DNA of 6,685 nt from an uncultured Bacteroidota bacterium (GTDB lineage Bacteria; Bacteroidota; Bacteroidia; Chitinophagales; Chitinophagaceae): positions 1 to 6,685 of the forward strand of contig CAIZMD010000561.1 in the NCBI GenBank assembly GCA_903933995.1, written 5' to 3'. The notes beneath the pieces were generated by a model. It was not told where the DNA came from. It ran no database searches and saw only the letters and a program-made list of their open reading frames with translations. How positions within the stretch are numbered: the first letter of the stretch is position 1; every line of letters begins with the position of its first letter. Of the stretch, positions 1-6,293 are shown in pieces. A program made the position numbers and the translations under genes.

Positions 1-1626
1 AGCGGCGCTAGGGAAGAAGTCTAGGTAATTCTTTTTGACTTCATTATCTGCCTGCACTTGACCGTCTGCTCTAGTAAGTACACCCTTGCTATTGGTTTGT
101 TCCAAACGCAATCCACCTTGGAAACTCCATTTAGGATTGAACTGGCGTTGGTAGTTTACATAAGCCGCATTCACGTTCTCATCATAACTAAAGCTATTGC
201 TGCGCGATAGTATTTTAGTAACAGTTCCATTCACGTCTGTATAAAAATCAAAACTGTTCTTGGTTTTCACCAAACTAAATTTGGCACCATAACCCAATTT
301 ACCCTTCCATTTAGGCAATTCTACATCAACTTTAGAAGTTAGGATATCAATATCCGTTGGGGTATAGTTTCTATTGGTTACTTGGTATAATATGTTGCCA
401 TTTTTGTCATAATAGTTATTGGGTTGGTATGAATTACCTCTGCCGCGGAACTGACCGTAATCTGCGTCAAAATTGATTTCCTTACCAGTAGTGTCTGCAA
501 ATCTATAATTGATATTCCCATTGACATTGGTTCTATTCATGGGTACTGTATTCTTGGCTACCAGTTTTTTGATAAACTGACCAGTAGGTTTATAGTAGAC
601 ATCGGTTTCTCCTGAACTTGTCCATTCACCATCACTGGTATTGGCTGTAACCAGAACCCCAAAAGTACTTTTTGGATTCACAAACAAATCAGCCCCTGCC
701 TTGATATTGAAGTTCTGATTGTTGTTGACATTGACACTGTGTTGGTCATAAATGGTATCACGTTGTTCCCTATAGAAGTCAAGTCCATTTTCATATGCTC
801 CCAGATTGCCACTGATATTGCTAAAGAGATTGATTTTCTTGTCACGATAGTTCAGGTTCAGACCTGCATTGCCCTTGGGTGTAATCCCTTGAACAAAACC
901 TGCATTGACACTACCATTGGTGCCATATTTTTTATTCTTCTTTAAGCGAATATTGACAATGCCTGCATTACCGCTTGCGTCATATTTTGCGCTTGGATTG
1001 CTGATCATTTCAATGGCTTCAATGTCTGAGCTATTAATGCTCTTTAAGTAGGCTGCAAGGTCTTGACCGTTCAACTGACTCATTTTGCCGTCAATGTAGA
1101 TTTTAACCCCAGACTTTCCCTTCATCTTAATGTTCTCATTGTTATCAACCTGAACACCGGGACTTTTTTGCAAAAGTTCTAACGCATTACTTCCTGTTGC
1201 ATTGATGCTATTCTCAATATTGAAAATGGTTTTGTCTGCTTTGATTTCTATCATGGGTTTTTTAGAAACAACAGTAACATCTGCCAATTTATTAGCTGCA
1301 AGATTTAATACTACGGTTGGTAGTTGAATGTCTTTTCCGTCTTCTAATTTGAATGCATTACTAAACTTTTTTTCTGTATTCAGTCCCTGGTATGAAAGAA
1401 TGTAATTGCCTGATACGGAGCTGCTTAACTCATAACGTCCGTCATTTTCTGTAATGGCAGTCTTGACTAAACTGCTGTCTTTTTGTTTTAATAATGCAAC
1501 GGTTACTCCGCTGAAAGCCTTGCTGCCATTGTCTTGTACGGTGCCACTGACCGTTGTCTTTGTTTGTGCAATACTGCTTGCAGTTATCAACAGTGCAGTT
1601 GCCATGCTCACAATTTCCTTAATCAT
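1..1626 (-). CDS. Outer-membrane beta-barrel receptor, TonB-dependent-receptor-like (C-terminus beyond the window)
   Basis: The frame is open from an ATG at 1626 to the left edge, giving 542 residues with no stop. Residues 1-20 form a Sec signal peptide (basic start, hydrophobic core, cleavage probably after SSIA). Residues 22-110 resemble a carboxypeptidase-regulatory-like beta-sandwich (VSGTVQDNG, then GRYELSSSVSGNYILSYQG). Residues 125-230 are a Plug domain with VKIYIDGK and the family-typical NPSAKYDASGNAGIVNI. From about 235 the alternating, aromatic-rich strands of a beta-barrel begin. Relatives usually have 750-950 residues, so roughly 250-400 are missing. It resembles the 'outer membrane beta-barrel family' (OMP_b-brl_3 type) more than SusC, and no SusD gene is visible. 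It should sit in the outer membrane; whether it imports anything, and what, cannot be told. Met8 (1605) is an alternative start that would shorten the signal peptide. It is separated from mdh by a terminator, so it is probably transcribed on its own. Confidence 0.9.
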   Translation of the reverse strand, partial: MIKEIVSMATALLITASSIAQTKTTVSGTVQDNGSKAFSGVTVALLKQKDSSLVKTAITENDGRYELSSSVSGNYILSYQGLNTEKKFSNAFKLEDGKDIQLPTVVLNLAANKLADVTVVSKKPMIEIKADKTIFNIENSINATGSNALELLQKSPGVQVDNNENIKMKGKSGVKIYIDGKMSQLNGQDLAAYLKSINSSDIEAIEMISNPSAKYDASGNAGIVNIRLKKNKKYGTNGSVNAGFVQGITPKGNAGLNLNYRDKKINLFSNISGNLGAYENGLDFYREQRDTIYDQHSVNVNNNQNFNIKAGADLFVNPKSTFGVLVTANTSDGEWTSSGETDVYYKPTGQFIKKLVAKNTVPMNRTNVNGNINYRFADTTGKEINFDADYGQFRGRGNSYQPNNYYDKNGNILYQVTNRNYTPTDIDILTSKVDVELPKWKGKLGYGAKFSLVKTKNSFDFYTDVNGTVTKILSRSNSFSYDENVNAAYVNYQRQFNPKWSFQGGLRLEQTNSKGVLTRADGQVQADNEVKKNYLDFFPSAA

Positions 1627-1673
1627 CTTAGTTAGTTTTGTATGGTTAGTACGAAGATGACAGCGAAAGGTTA

Positions 1674-1707
1674 CAAAAGTTGTAGGCTTTAGTGAGGAGC
1701 AGCCAAA
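1674..1707 (-). promoter_or_regulatory. Candidate Bacteroidota promoter for the receptor gene (proximal, weaker)
   Basis: On the minus strand a TTTG (1704-1707) is followed after 22 bases by AACTTTTG (1674-1681), one mismatch from the TAnnTTTG -7 consensus. The start point would lie near 1667, giving a leader of about 40 bases. It is an alternative to the better-matching site at 1730-1762. This is consensus matching only. Confidence 0.28.
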
Positions 1708-1729
1708 GAAGAGGATAAGTGGTGTTAAT

Positions 1730-1762
1730 CAAAGTTAAAAAAACAAAAAAGCCCCAATCAAA
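1730..1762 (-). promoter_or_regulatory. Candidate Bacteroidota promoter for the receptor gene (distal, best match)
   Basis: On the minus strand TTTG (1759-1762) is followed after 21 bases by TAACTTTG (1730-1737), an exact match to TAnnTTTG with spacing inside the accepted 17-23 range. Transcription would start near 1723 and leave a leader of about 97 bases before the receptor ATG at 1626. The -33 element lies in the loop and first stem base of the mdh terminator, so the two signals overlap. The T-run makes chance matches easier here. Confidence 0.42.
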
Positions 1763-1776
1763 AGATTGGGGCTTTT
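1737..1776 (-). terminator. Intrinsic terminator of mdh
   Basis: A perfect inverted repeat, AAAAGCCCCAATC (1764-1776 on the minus strand) with GATTGGGGCTTTT (1747-1759), forms a 13-bp stem with a TTTT loop. On the minus strand the stem is followed by T6-G-T7 (down to 1737). It starts 18 bases after the mdh stop codon, so it ends the mdh transcript. On the plus strand the tail is only TTTT followed by A residues, so plus-strand use is unlikely to matter. Confidence 0.92.
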
Positions 1777-1793
1777 AAAAAAATATGGAACAA

Positions 1794-2723
1794 TTACAAA
1801 GTCTTCAATACTTCGTTCATGTTTCTTACAGCGTCTGCACTCTTGTTAAAGGCAGCTTGCTCTGTTTCATTCAATTTGAAATCTAAGATTTTTTCCCAGC
1901 CATTTTTACCAATGACAACAGGAACACCCAAGCAAATATCGCTTTGGCCATATTCACCTTCTAGGCTTACGCAGCAAGTGAAGAGTTTTTTCTCGTCACG
2001 CAAAATGCTTTCTACTAGTGCAGCTCCGGCAGCACCTGGTGCATACCAAGCAGAGGTTCCAATCAATTTGGTCAATGTTGCTCCACCCACCATGGTGTCT
2101 GCAACTATTTGATCCTGTTGCTCTTTGGTCAAGAAATTGGTAACAGGAGCACTGTTCCAAGTGGCGTGACGGATCAAAGGAATCATGGTAGTATCACCGT
2201 GTCCACCCACTACTACTGCATTCAAATCAGCTGGGCTGCAGTCTAAGTGTTGACTCAATTGATATTTGAAACGAGCACTATCCAAAGTACCACCCATACC
2301 AATGATGCGGTGTTTTGGAAGTCCTGTTGATTTCAATGCCAAATAAGTCATGGTATCCATTGGATTACTAATCACAATGATGATGGCATTGGGTGAATAT
2401 TTTAAAATGTTTTCTGCTACTCCTTTTACAATACCAGCATTGGTACCAATCAAGTCTTCACGAGTCATACCTGGCTTACGAGGAATACCTGAAGTAATTA
2501 CTACCACGTCTGAGTTGGCAGTTTTGGAATAGTCGTTGGTGCTACCACTGATCCTGGTGTCAAAACCAAGCAGGGCTGCTGTTTGCATCATGTCTTGTGC
2601 CTTGCCTTCTGCTAAGCCTTCTTTGATGTCTAAAATCACCAATTCTTGTGCCAGTGCGGCACGTGCGATGTTGTCGGCACAGGTTGCTCCTACGGCACCA
2701 GCACCTACTACTGTAACTTTCAT
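1794..2723 (-). CDS. mdh: Malate dehydrogenase, LDH-like type
   Basis: This cytoplasmic enzyme interconverts malate and oxaloacetate with NAD in the TCA cycle. The 309-residue length is normal for the LDH-like MDH family. Visible parts: the Rossmann glycine motif GAGAVG (7-12); Asp32 at the end of the second strand, which favours NAD over NADP; the active-site loop PRKPGMTR with Arg82 and Arg88, the dicarboxylate-binding arginines that separate MDH from LDH (which has Gln at the first); Asn120 in SNPMD; Asp148 and Arg151 in LDSARF; catalytic His175 in GGHGD; and the C-terminal LEGEYGQSD region. The ATG at 2723 lies directly before the Rossmann strand, as expected. The leader has no Shine-Dalgarno sequence. 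A weak -7-like TAACTTTA lies at 2760-2767 with no good -33 partner, so mdh may have its own promoter or be read from the gene upstream. A strong terminator follows. Confidence 0.96.
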   Translation of the reverse strand: MKVTVVGAGAVGATCADNIARAALAQELVILDIKEGLAEGKAQDMMQTAALLGFDTRISGSTNDYSKTANSDVVVITSGIPRKPGMTREDLIGTNAGIVKGVAENILKYSPNAIIIVISNPMDTMTYLALKSTGLPKHRIIGMGGTLDSARFKYQLSQHLDCSPADLNAVVVGGHGDTTMIPLIRHATWNSAPVTNFLTKEQQDQIVADTMVGGATLTKLIGTSAWYAPGAAGAALVESILRDEKKLFTCCVSLEGEYGQSDICLGVPVVIGKNGWEKILDFKLNETEQAAFNKSADAVRNMNEVLKTL

Positions 2724-2807
2724 ATGCGTTAACTATTTAAAAATGATTAATTCTACGCGTAAAGTTACTGAATAGCTTGAGTTCTGCCCTATATAATTGT
2801 GTTATTT

Positions 2808-3308
2808 CTATTTAAGTAGGGGCAATAATTGGGGCATTTCTGCGCCACCGTCAAAGGCTTTGACAAACAAGCCCTTTTTATCATAAACGGCTACAAATGG
2901 CGTGAACTTAACCCTGTAAAAAGCGGGTACCATATACTTGGGATCCCTTCCTGCGTACATGTTTGGGTATTTATACAAATCCAAAACATAGAAGAACTCC
3001 TTGATCAATTCCATCTCTTTATAACTGATCCAGACAAAGTTCACGTTTTTCAATTTGTCTATATTCTTGACAATTTCTCTTGCCTCGTGTTTGCAGTGTG
3101 CGCAATCCGGGCTAAAATAAATAATCACTGTTGGAACATTCTTGGGTAGTTGGTCCCTAGTAAGCCAGCTATCGTCAAATTTCTGGATCCTAAAAGCCGG
3201 CATATGGTTGTCCTTCTTATATGGAGGCAGGGTATCTGGTTGAACCTGAGCTTCTAGGTTCACAAAAGCAATTACAAAAAACAAAAAAAAGGTCAGTTTC
3301 TTGAACAT
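2808..3308 (-). CDS. Secreted thioredoxin-fold protein (TlpA/redoxin-like) with CAHC motif
   Basis: The 166-residue protein starts with a Sec signal peptide (MFKK, a Phe/Leu/Val-rich core, likely cleavage after LEA near residue 20). There is no lipobox Cys, so it is probably soluble in the periplasm. The rest is a compact thioredoxin fold: a strand VIIYFS, then PDCAHCKHE with Cys69 and Cys72 at the start of the first helix, and the cis-proline loop at FTPF (Pro137) followed by the strand VAVYDKKG. These are the redox-active elements of TlpA/redoxin thiol-disulfide proteins. Whether it reduces, oxidises or isomerises disulfides, and its partner, cannot be read from the sequence. The ATG is 10 bases after the stop of the ABC ATPase gene, so the two are probably co-transcribed. 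Specific names such as resA would be over-calling. Confidence 0.85.
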   Translation of the reverse strand: MFKKLTFFLFFVIAFVNLEAQVQPDTLPPYKKDNHMPAFRIQKFDDSWLTRDQLPKNVPTVIIYFSPDCAHCKHEAREIVKNIDKLKNVNFVWISYKEMELIKEFFYVLDLYKYPNMYAGRDPKYMVPAFYRVKFTPFVAVYDKKGLFVKAFDGGAEMPQLLPLLK

Positions 3309-3318
3309 GGTACAAGTA

Positions 3319-4104
3319 TTAAATATTGCTATTGTTTTTGCTCGCTTCTAGCATACGCATTTGTTTGGCGTCTTGCAAGAATTCAGAAGCAAAAATAAAA
3401 TCATTAAGCAATTTGTCTTTGCTAAAAATGATGTCTTTATTAGTGCCTTCCCATTGTTTTTGACCATTGTATAAATACACAATATGGTCTCCAATTTCCA
3501 TCACAGAATTCATGTCATGGGTAATCACAATGGTGGTAATCTGAAATTCCTCAGTTATTTCTTTGATCAGTTTGTCTATGACCATGGAGGTCTGTGGGTC
3601 TAGACCTGAATTGGGCTCGTCGCAGAATAAGTATTTGGGATTCAGTACAATGGCCCTGGCAATACCCACCCTTTTTTTCATACCACCACTGATTTCAGAA
3701 GGGTAGCGTTTGTGTGCGTCTTTGAGGTTAACCCTGTCTAATACTTCATTTACACGTTTCCTTTTTTCGGCCACGGTCCATCTAGTAAACATATCTAGTG
3801 GAAACAATACATTTTGTTCTACGGTCATAGAATCAAACAAGGCCGTTCCTTGAAAAAGCATGCCAATTTGTTGGCGTAATTGTTTGCGGGTATCATTGTC
3901 CATGGCAAACATATCGTCTCCATTGTACAGTATCTGGCCCTTGTCTGGTTTAAACAGACCCACCATACATTTGGTCAGCACGGTCTTGCCGCTACCACTG
4001 GTGCCAATGATCAGGTTGCACTTACCGGGCTCCATCATGGCGCTAACATCATTTAGGATGACCCTTTCACCAAATTGTTTGACTATGTTGCGGATTTCAA
4101 TCAT
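3319..4104 (-). CDS. ABC transporter ATP-binding protein, MlaF-like
   Basis: A complete 261-residue ABC ATPase. It has Walker A GTSGSGKT (34-41), a Q-loop Gln85 in LFQGTALFDS, the signature SGGMKKR (139-145), Walker B YLFCDEP with Asp162 and Glu163, D-loop SGLD (166-169) and H-loop His196 in VITHDM. The SGGMKKR signature, the FQGTALFDSMTV segment and the DEPNSGLDP stretch are typical of the MlaF/Mkl family, which drives phospholipid or other lipid traffic between inner and outer membrane with an MlaE permease and an MCE substrate-binding protein. The last 40 residues form a charged tail. Neither permease nor MCE gene is next to it: lysA lies upstream (24-base gap) and a secreted thiol protein downstream (10 bases). 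The partner must be encoded elsewhere. The lipid substrate is inferred from the family only. Confidence 0.9.
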   Translation of the reverse strand: MIEIRNIVKQFGERVILNDVSAMMEPGKCNLIIGTSGSGKTVLTKCMVGLFKPDKGQILYNGDDMFAMDNDTRKQLRQQIGMLFQGTALFDSMTVEQNVLFPLDMFTRWTVAEKRKRVNEVLDRVNLKDAHKRYPSEISGGMKKRVGIARAIVLNPKYLFCDEPNSGLDPQTSMVIDKLIKEITEEFQITTIVITHDMNSVMEIGDHIVYLYNGQKQWEGTNKDIIFSKDKLLNDFIFASEFLQDAKQMRMLEASKNNSNI

Positions 4105-4128
4105 CTAGCTGCAAACTACAATTTTGTT

Positions 4129-5340
4129 CTATAAGACAGGAATCTGGTTTCTTAATAAATCTGCAAATTCGTCTCTTTTGCGAATCAGGTGGGCTTCTCC
4201 GCCAAGAACCAACACTTCTGCAGGTTTGTACCTGGCATTATAATTACTGGACATTTCAAATCCATAAGCCCCTGCATTATAAATAGCCAGCACATCGCCC
4301 TCGCGCACTTCATGCAGTTTTCTATTGCTGCCAAATGTGTCAGTTTCACAGATATTACCGGTTACGGTATAAGCATGTAATGATCCAGTGGGGTTGCTGA
4401 TATTTTCTATACGGTGATAGGCATCATACATCATGGGTCTTATCAGGTGATTGAGTCCCGTATCTATTCCTGCAAAAACGGTATTGCCAGATTGTTTGAG
4501 CACATTCACGGTGGATAATAGGTAGCCACATTCACTCACCAAGTACTTGCCTGGTTCAAACCAGCACTGGAATTTTTTACCGTATTGGGCTTCTAAATTC
4601 TTCTGAAAGCGAGCAATCTCGGCACCCAATTCATCAATATGGGTAATATGATCACTGTCTTTATAAGCCACTTTAAATCCACCTCCCATATCTAAAAAAG
4701 CCAGTTCCGGGAAATATGGCACTAGGGCAGAAAATACATCGGCCACCTGCATAAACACGGATACTTCTTTGATCTCAGAACCGGTATGAATATGCAAACC
4801 TCGAATGTATAAGTTGTATTTTTTTACCAGGTCTAGAATTTGATCTAGTTGGTCAATGGGGATGCCAAATTTGCTATTGTCATGACCAGTTGAGATTTTC
4901 AAATTACCACCCGCCATAATATTGGGGCGCAAACGAATGCCTACCGGATAGTCATGACCATAAGCAGCACCAAATTTCTCTAGATTAGACAGGCTGTCTA
5001 TGTTTACATTAATACCCAATGATACTGCTTCTTGGATCTCAGAAAAATGAATGCCATTGCTCGTATACAGTACGCGTTCTGGGGCCACACCTACGTGTAG
5101 GGCTAGTTTAGCTTCATTGATAGAACTACAATCAATATCGCATCCTGTAGCTGCTACATGCTTGAGTATATTAATATTGGTCAGGGATTTACAGGCATAA
5201 AAGAATCGGGTATCCGAATCCTGAAAAGCCGTTTTTAATTGCCTGTATTGTTGACTGATTTTGTCTGCGTCATAGACATATACGGGCGTACCATGGGTAT
5301 TGGCAATGGCTGCCAATGTTTCAAAAGACAATGCTTGCAT
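4129..5340 (-). CDS. lysA: Diaminopimelate decarboxylase
   Basis: This PLP enzyme removes CO2 from meso-diaminopimelate to make L-lysine, the last step of the pathway, in the cytoplasm. The 403 residues match the family. The N-terminal alanine-racemase-like barrel carries the PLP lysine Lys51 in FYACKSLTN, HIHTGS (183-188) and the phosphate-binding glycines DMGGG (217-221). The substrate-contacting EPGK is at 262-265, where many phyla have EPGR; Lys is usual in Bacteroidota. The C-terminal beta domain has GNICETDTF with catalytic Cys331 and Glu332, and NAGAYGF with Tyr359, which completes the active site across the dimer. There is no aspartate-kinase fusion. The ATG at 5340 lies 36 bases after scpB and leaves a normal N-terminus. 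It is probably co-transcribed with scpB and the ABC ATPase gene, with no functional link evident. Confidence 0.95.
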   Translation of the reverse strand: MQALSFETLAAIANTHGTPVYVYDADKISQQYRQLKTAFQDSDTRFFYACKSLTNINILKHVAATGCDIDCSSINEAKLALHVGVAPERVLYTSNGIHFSEIQEAVSLGINVNIDSLSNLEKFGAAYGHDYPVGIRLRPNIMAGGNLKISTGHDNSKFGIPIDQLDQILDLVKKYNLYIRGLHIHTGSEIKEVSVFMQVADVFSALVPYFPELAFLDMGGGFKVAYKDSDHITHIDELGAEIARFQKNLEAQYGKKFQCWFEPGKYLVSECGYLLSTVNVLKQSGNTVFAGIDTGLNHLIRPMMYDAYHRIENISNPTGSLHAYTVTGNICETDTFGSNRKLHEVREGDVLAIYNAGAYGFEMSSNYNARYKPAEVLVLGGEAHLIRKRDEFADLLRNQIPVL

Positions 5341-5344
5341 TTGC

Positions 5345-5352
5345 CAAAGATA
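5345..5352 (-). promoter_or_regulatory. Isolated -7-like box just upstream of lysA
   Basis: TATCTTTG on the minus strand is an exact match to the Bacteroidota -7 consensus TAnnTTTG and ends 4 bases before the lysA ATG. A start point 5-7 bases downstream would give a leaderless or nearly leaderless mRNA. No TTG or TTTG lies at the expected -33 distance, so a chance match is quite possible. Confidence 0.18.
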
Positions 5353-5376
5353 ATTTAATGGAAATAAACGGAGAGA

Positions 5377-6246
5377 TTATTCAGGCTGATCCTTTTGTTC
5401 TTCATCAGAAGCAGCACTTTCATCAGTTGGATCTTGCTCATCAGGCGTCTCTTCAGAAGACGCTTCAGTAGCTGGTGTATCTTCAGATACAGTCTCCGTA
5501 GAAGTATTTGATTCAGCAATTTCTTCAGTACTAGTTTCTTCTGGAGCCAATACCAATTCACCGTCTTCATTAACGGCTACTATTTCAGAAATATCGCCTT
5601 CTTCTCCTGGAAGTGTACCTGCCAAAGTTGGCGTACCAATATTTTCAGCTACGGGTAAATCAGTAAAATCTTCCGGTCTGGTTCCTTCTACCATTTGCTC
5701 TGCCAATACCTCGCGGATTTTTGGAAGATCAGATGCTGAATTGATACCAAAATAATCCATGAAATTTTTAGAAGTGGCGTATACCAAGGGTTTGCCGGGT
5801 GCGTGTTCATTGCGCCCGCTGATCAAGATCAGTTCCTTCTCTAATAATTTCTGAATACTATAATCACTATTTACACCACGAATGGCTTCAATTTCTCCTT
5901 TGGTGATGGGTTGTTTGTAAGCAATAATGGCCAGGGTTTCTAATGCCGCATTGGAAAGTCTTTTTAAGAACTTGTCTCCATTTAATTGGGCAATAGTTTT
6001 ATGGTAATCTTTCTTGGTTAGGAACTGCCATCCGCCGCCGCTTTCCTTTACTTCAAAGGGATAGAATTCAGAATCGTATTTTTCTTTGATGCCCTGTAGT
6101 GCGCTATCTACCTGATCAGCCATGATTCTTTCTTCTAGGAATCCAAAACTATTGTTGATCAGTTCTACAATATCCAAAGAAGTCAGTGGTTTGTCACTGG
6201 CAAAAATCAGTACTTCAATATGCGGTATAATGGTGCTAATTTCCAA
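5377..6246 (-). CDS. scpB: Segregation and condensation protein B (ScpB), TTG start, long acidic tail
   Basis: ScpB joins ScpA and SMC in the condensin-like complex that organises and segregates the chromosome. Residues 1 to about 165 are the two winged-helix domains: IIPHIEVLIFASDKPLT at the N-terminus, GGGWQFLTKKDY (70-81), then the family hallmark LSNAALETLAIIAYKQPIT (97-115) and IEAIRGVNSDYSIQKLLE. About 100 extra residues follow; the last 55 (235-289) hold 21 Asp/Glu and a single basic residue, with many Ser, Thr and Pro, and are probably disordered. ScpB is usually around 180-220 residues. The start at 6246 is TTG (CAA on the plus strand). No in-frame ATG lies upstream back to the atpG stop, and the first ATG downstream is Met42, which would delete part of the first winged helix. 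It follows atpG by 47 bases. scpA is not in the window. Confidence 0.93.
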   Translation of the reverse strand: MEISTIIPHIEVLIFASDKPLTSLDIVELINNSFGFLEERIMADQVDSALQGIKEKYDSEFYPFEVKESGGGWQFLTKKDYHKTIAQLNGDKFLKRLSNAALETLAIIAYKQPITKGEIEAIRGVNSDYSIQKLLEKELILISGRNEHAPGKPLVYATSKNFMDYFGINSASDLPKIREVLAEQMVEGTRPEDFTDLPVAENIGTPTLAGTLPGEEGDISEIVAVNEDGELVLAPEETSTEEIAESNTSTETVSEDTPATEASSEETPDEQDPTDESAASDEEQKDQPE

Positions 6247-6293
6247 GGCTTGCGTTTCTGTATCGTTAGTAATGGGTTTGAAAAGATAGGATA

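Noticed and set aside
739..1660. Plus-strand open frames with hydrophobic stretches opposite the receptor gene
   Set aside because: The minus-strand receptor frame is unbroken across 542 codons with clear domains; the plus-strand peptides are its shadows.
1819..2775. Plus-strand open frames antisense to mdh
   Set aside because: They lie opposite a well-conserved enzyme, have no recognisable domain and are explained by codon composition of the real gene.
2829..3149. 106-codon plus-strand frame opposite the thiol protein
   Set aside because: The minus-strand protein has a signal peptide, CxxC and cis-proline loop; the antisense peptide shows no known features.
4552..4563. EPGK in place of EPGR in LysA as a possible specificity change
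   Set aside because: Lys at this position is common in Bacteroidota diaminopimelate decarboxylases, and all catalytic residues are present, so it does not suggest another substrate.
5355..5570. 71-codon minus-strand reading frame overlapping the end of scpB
   Set aside because: It is the shifted reading of the low-complexity acidic tail of ScpB, giving an implausible Leu/Lys-rich peptide. ScpB itself is clear in the other frame.
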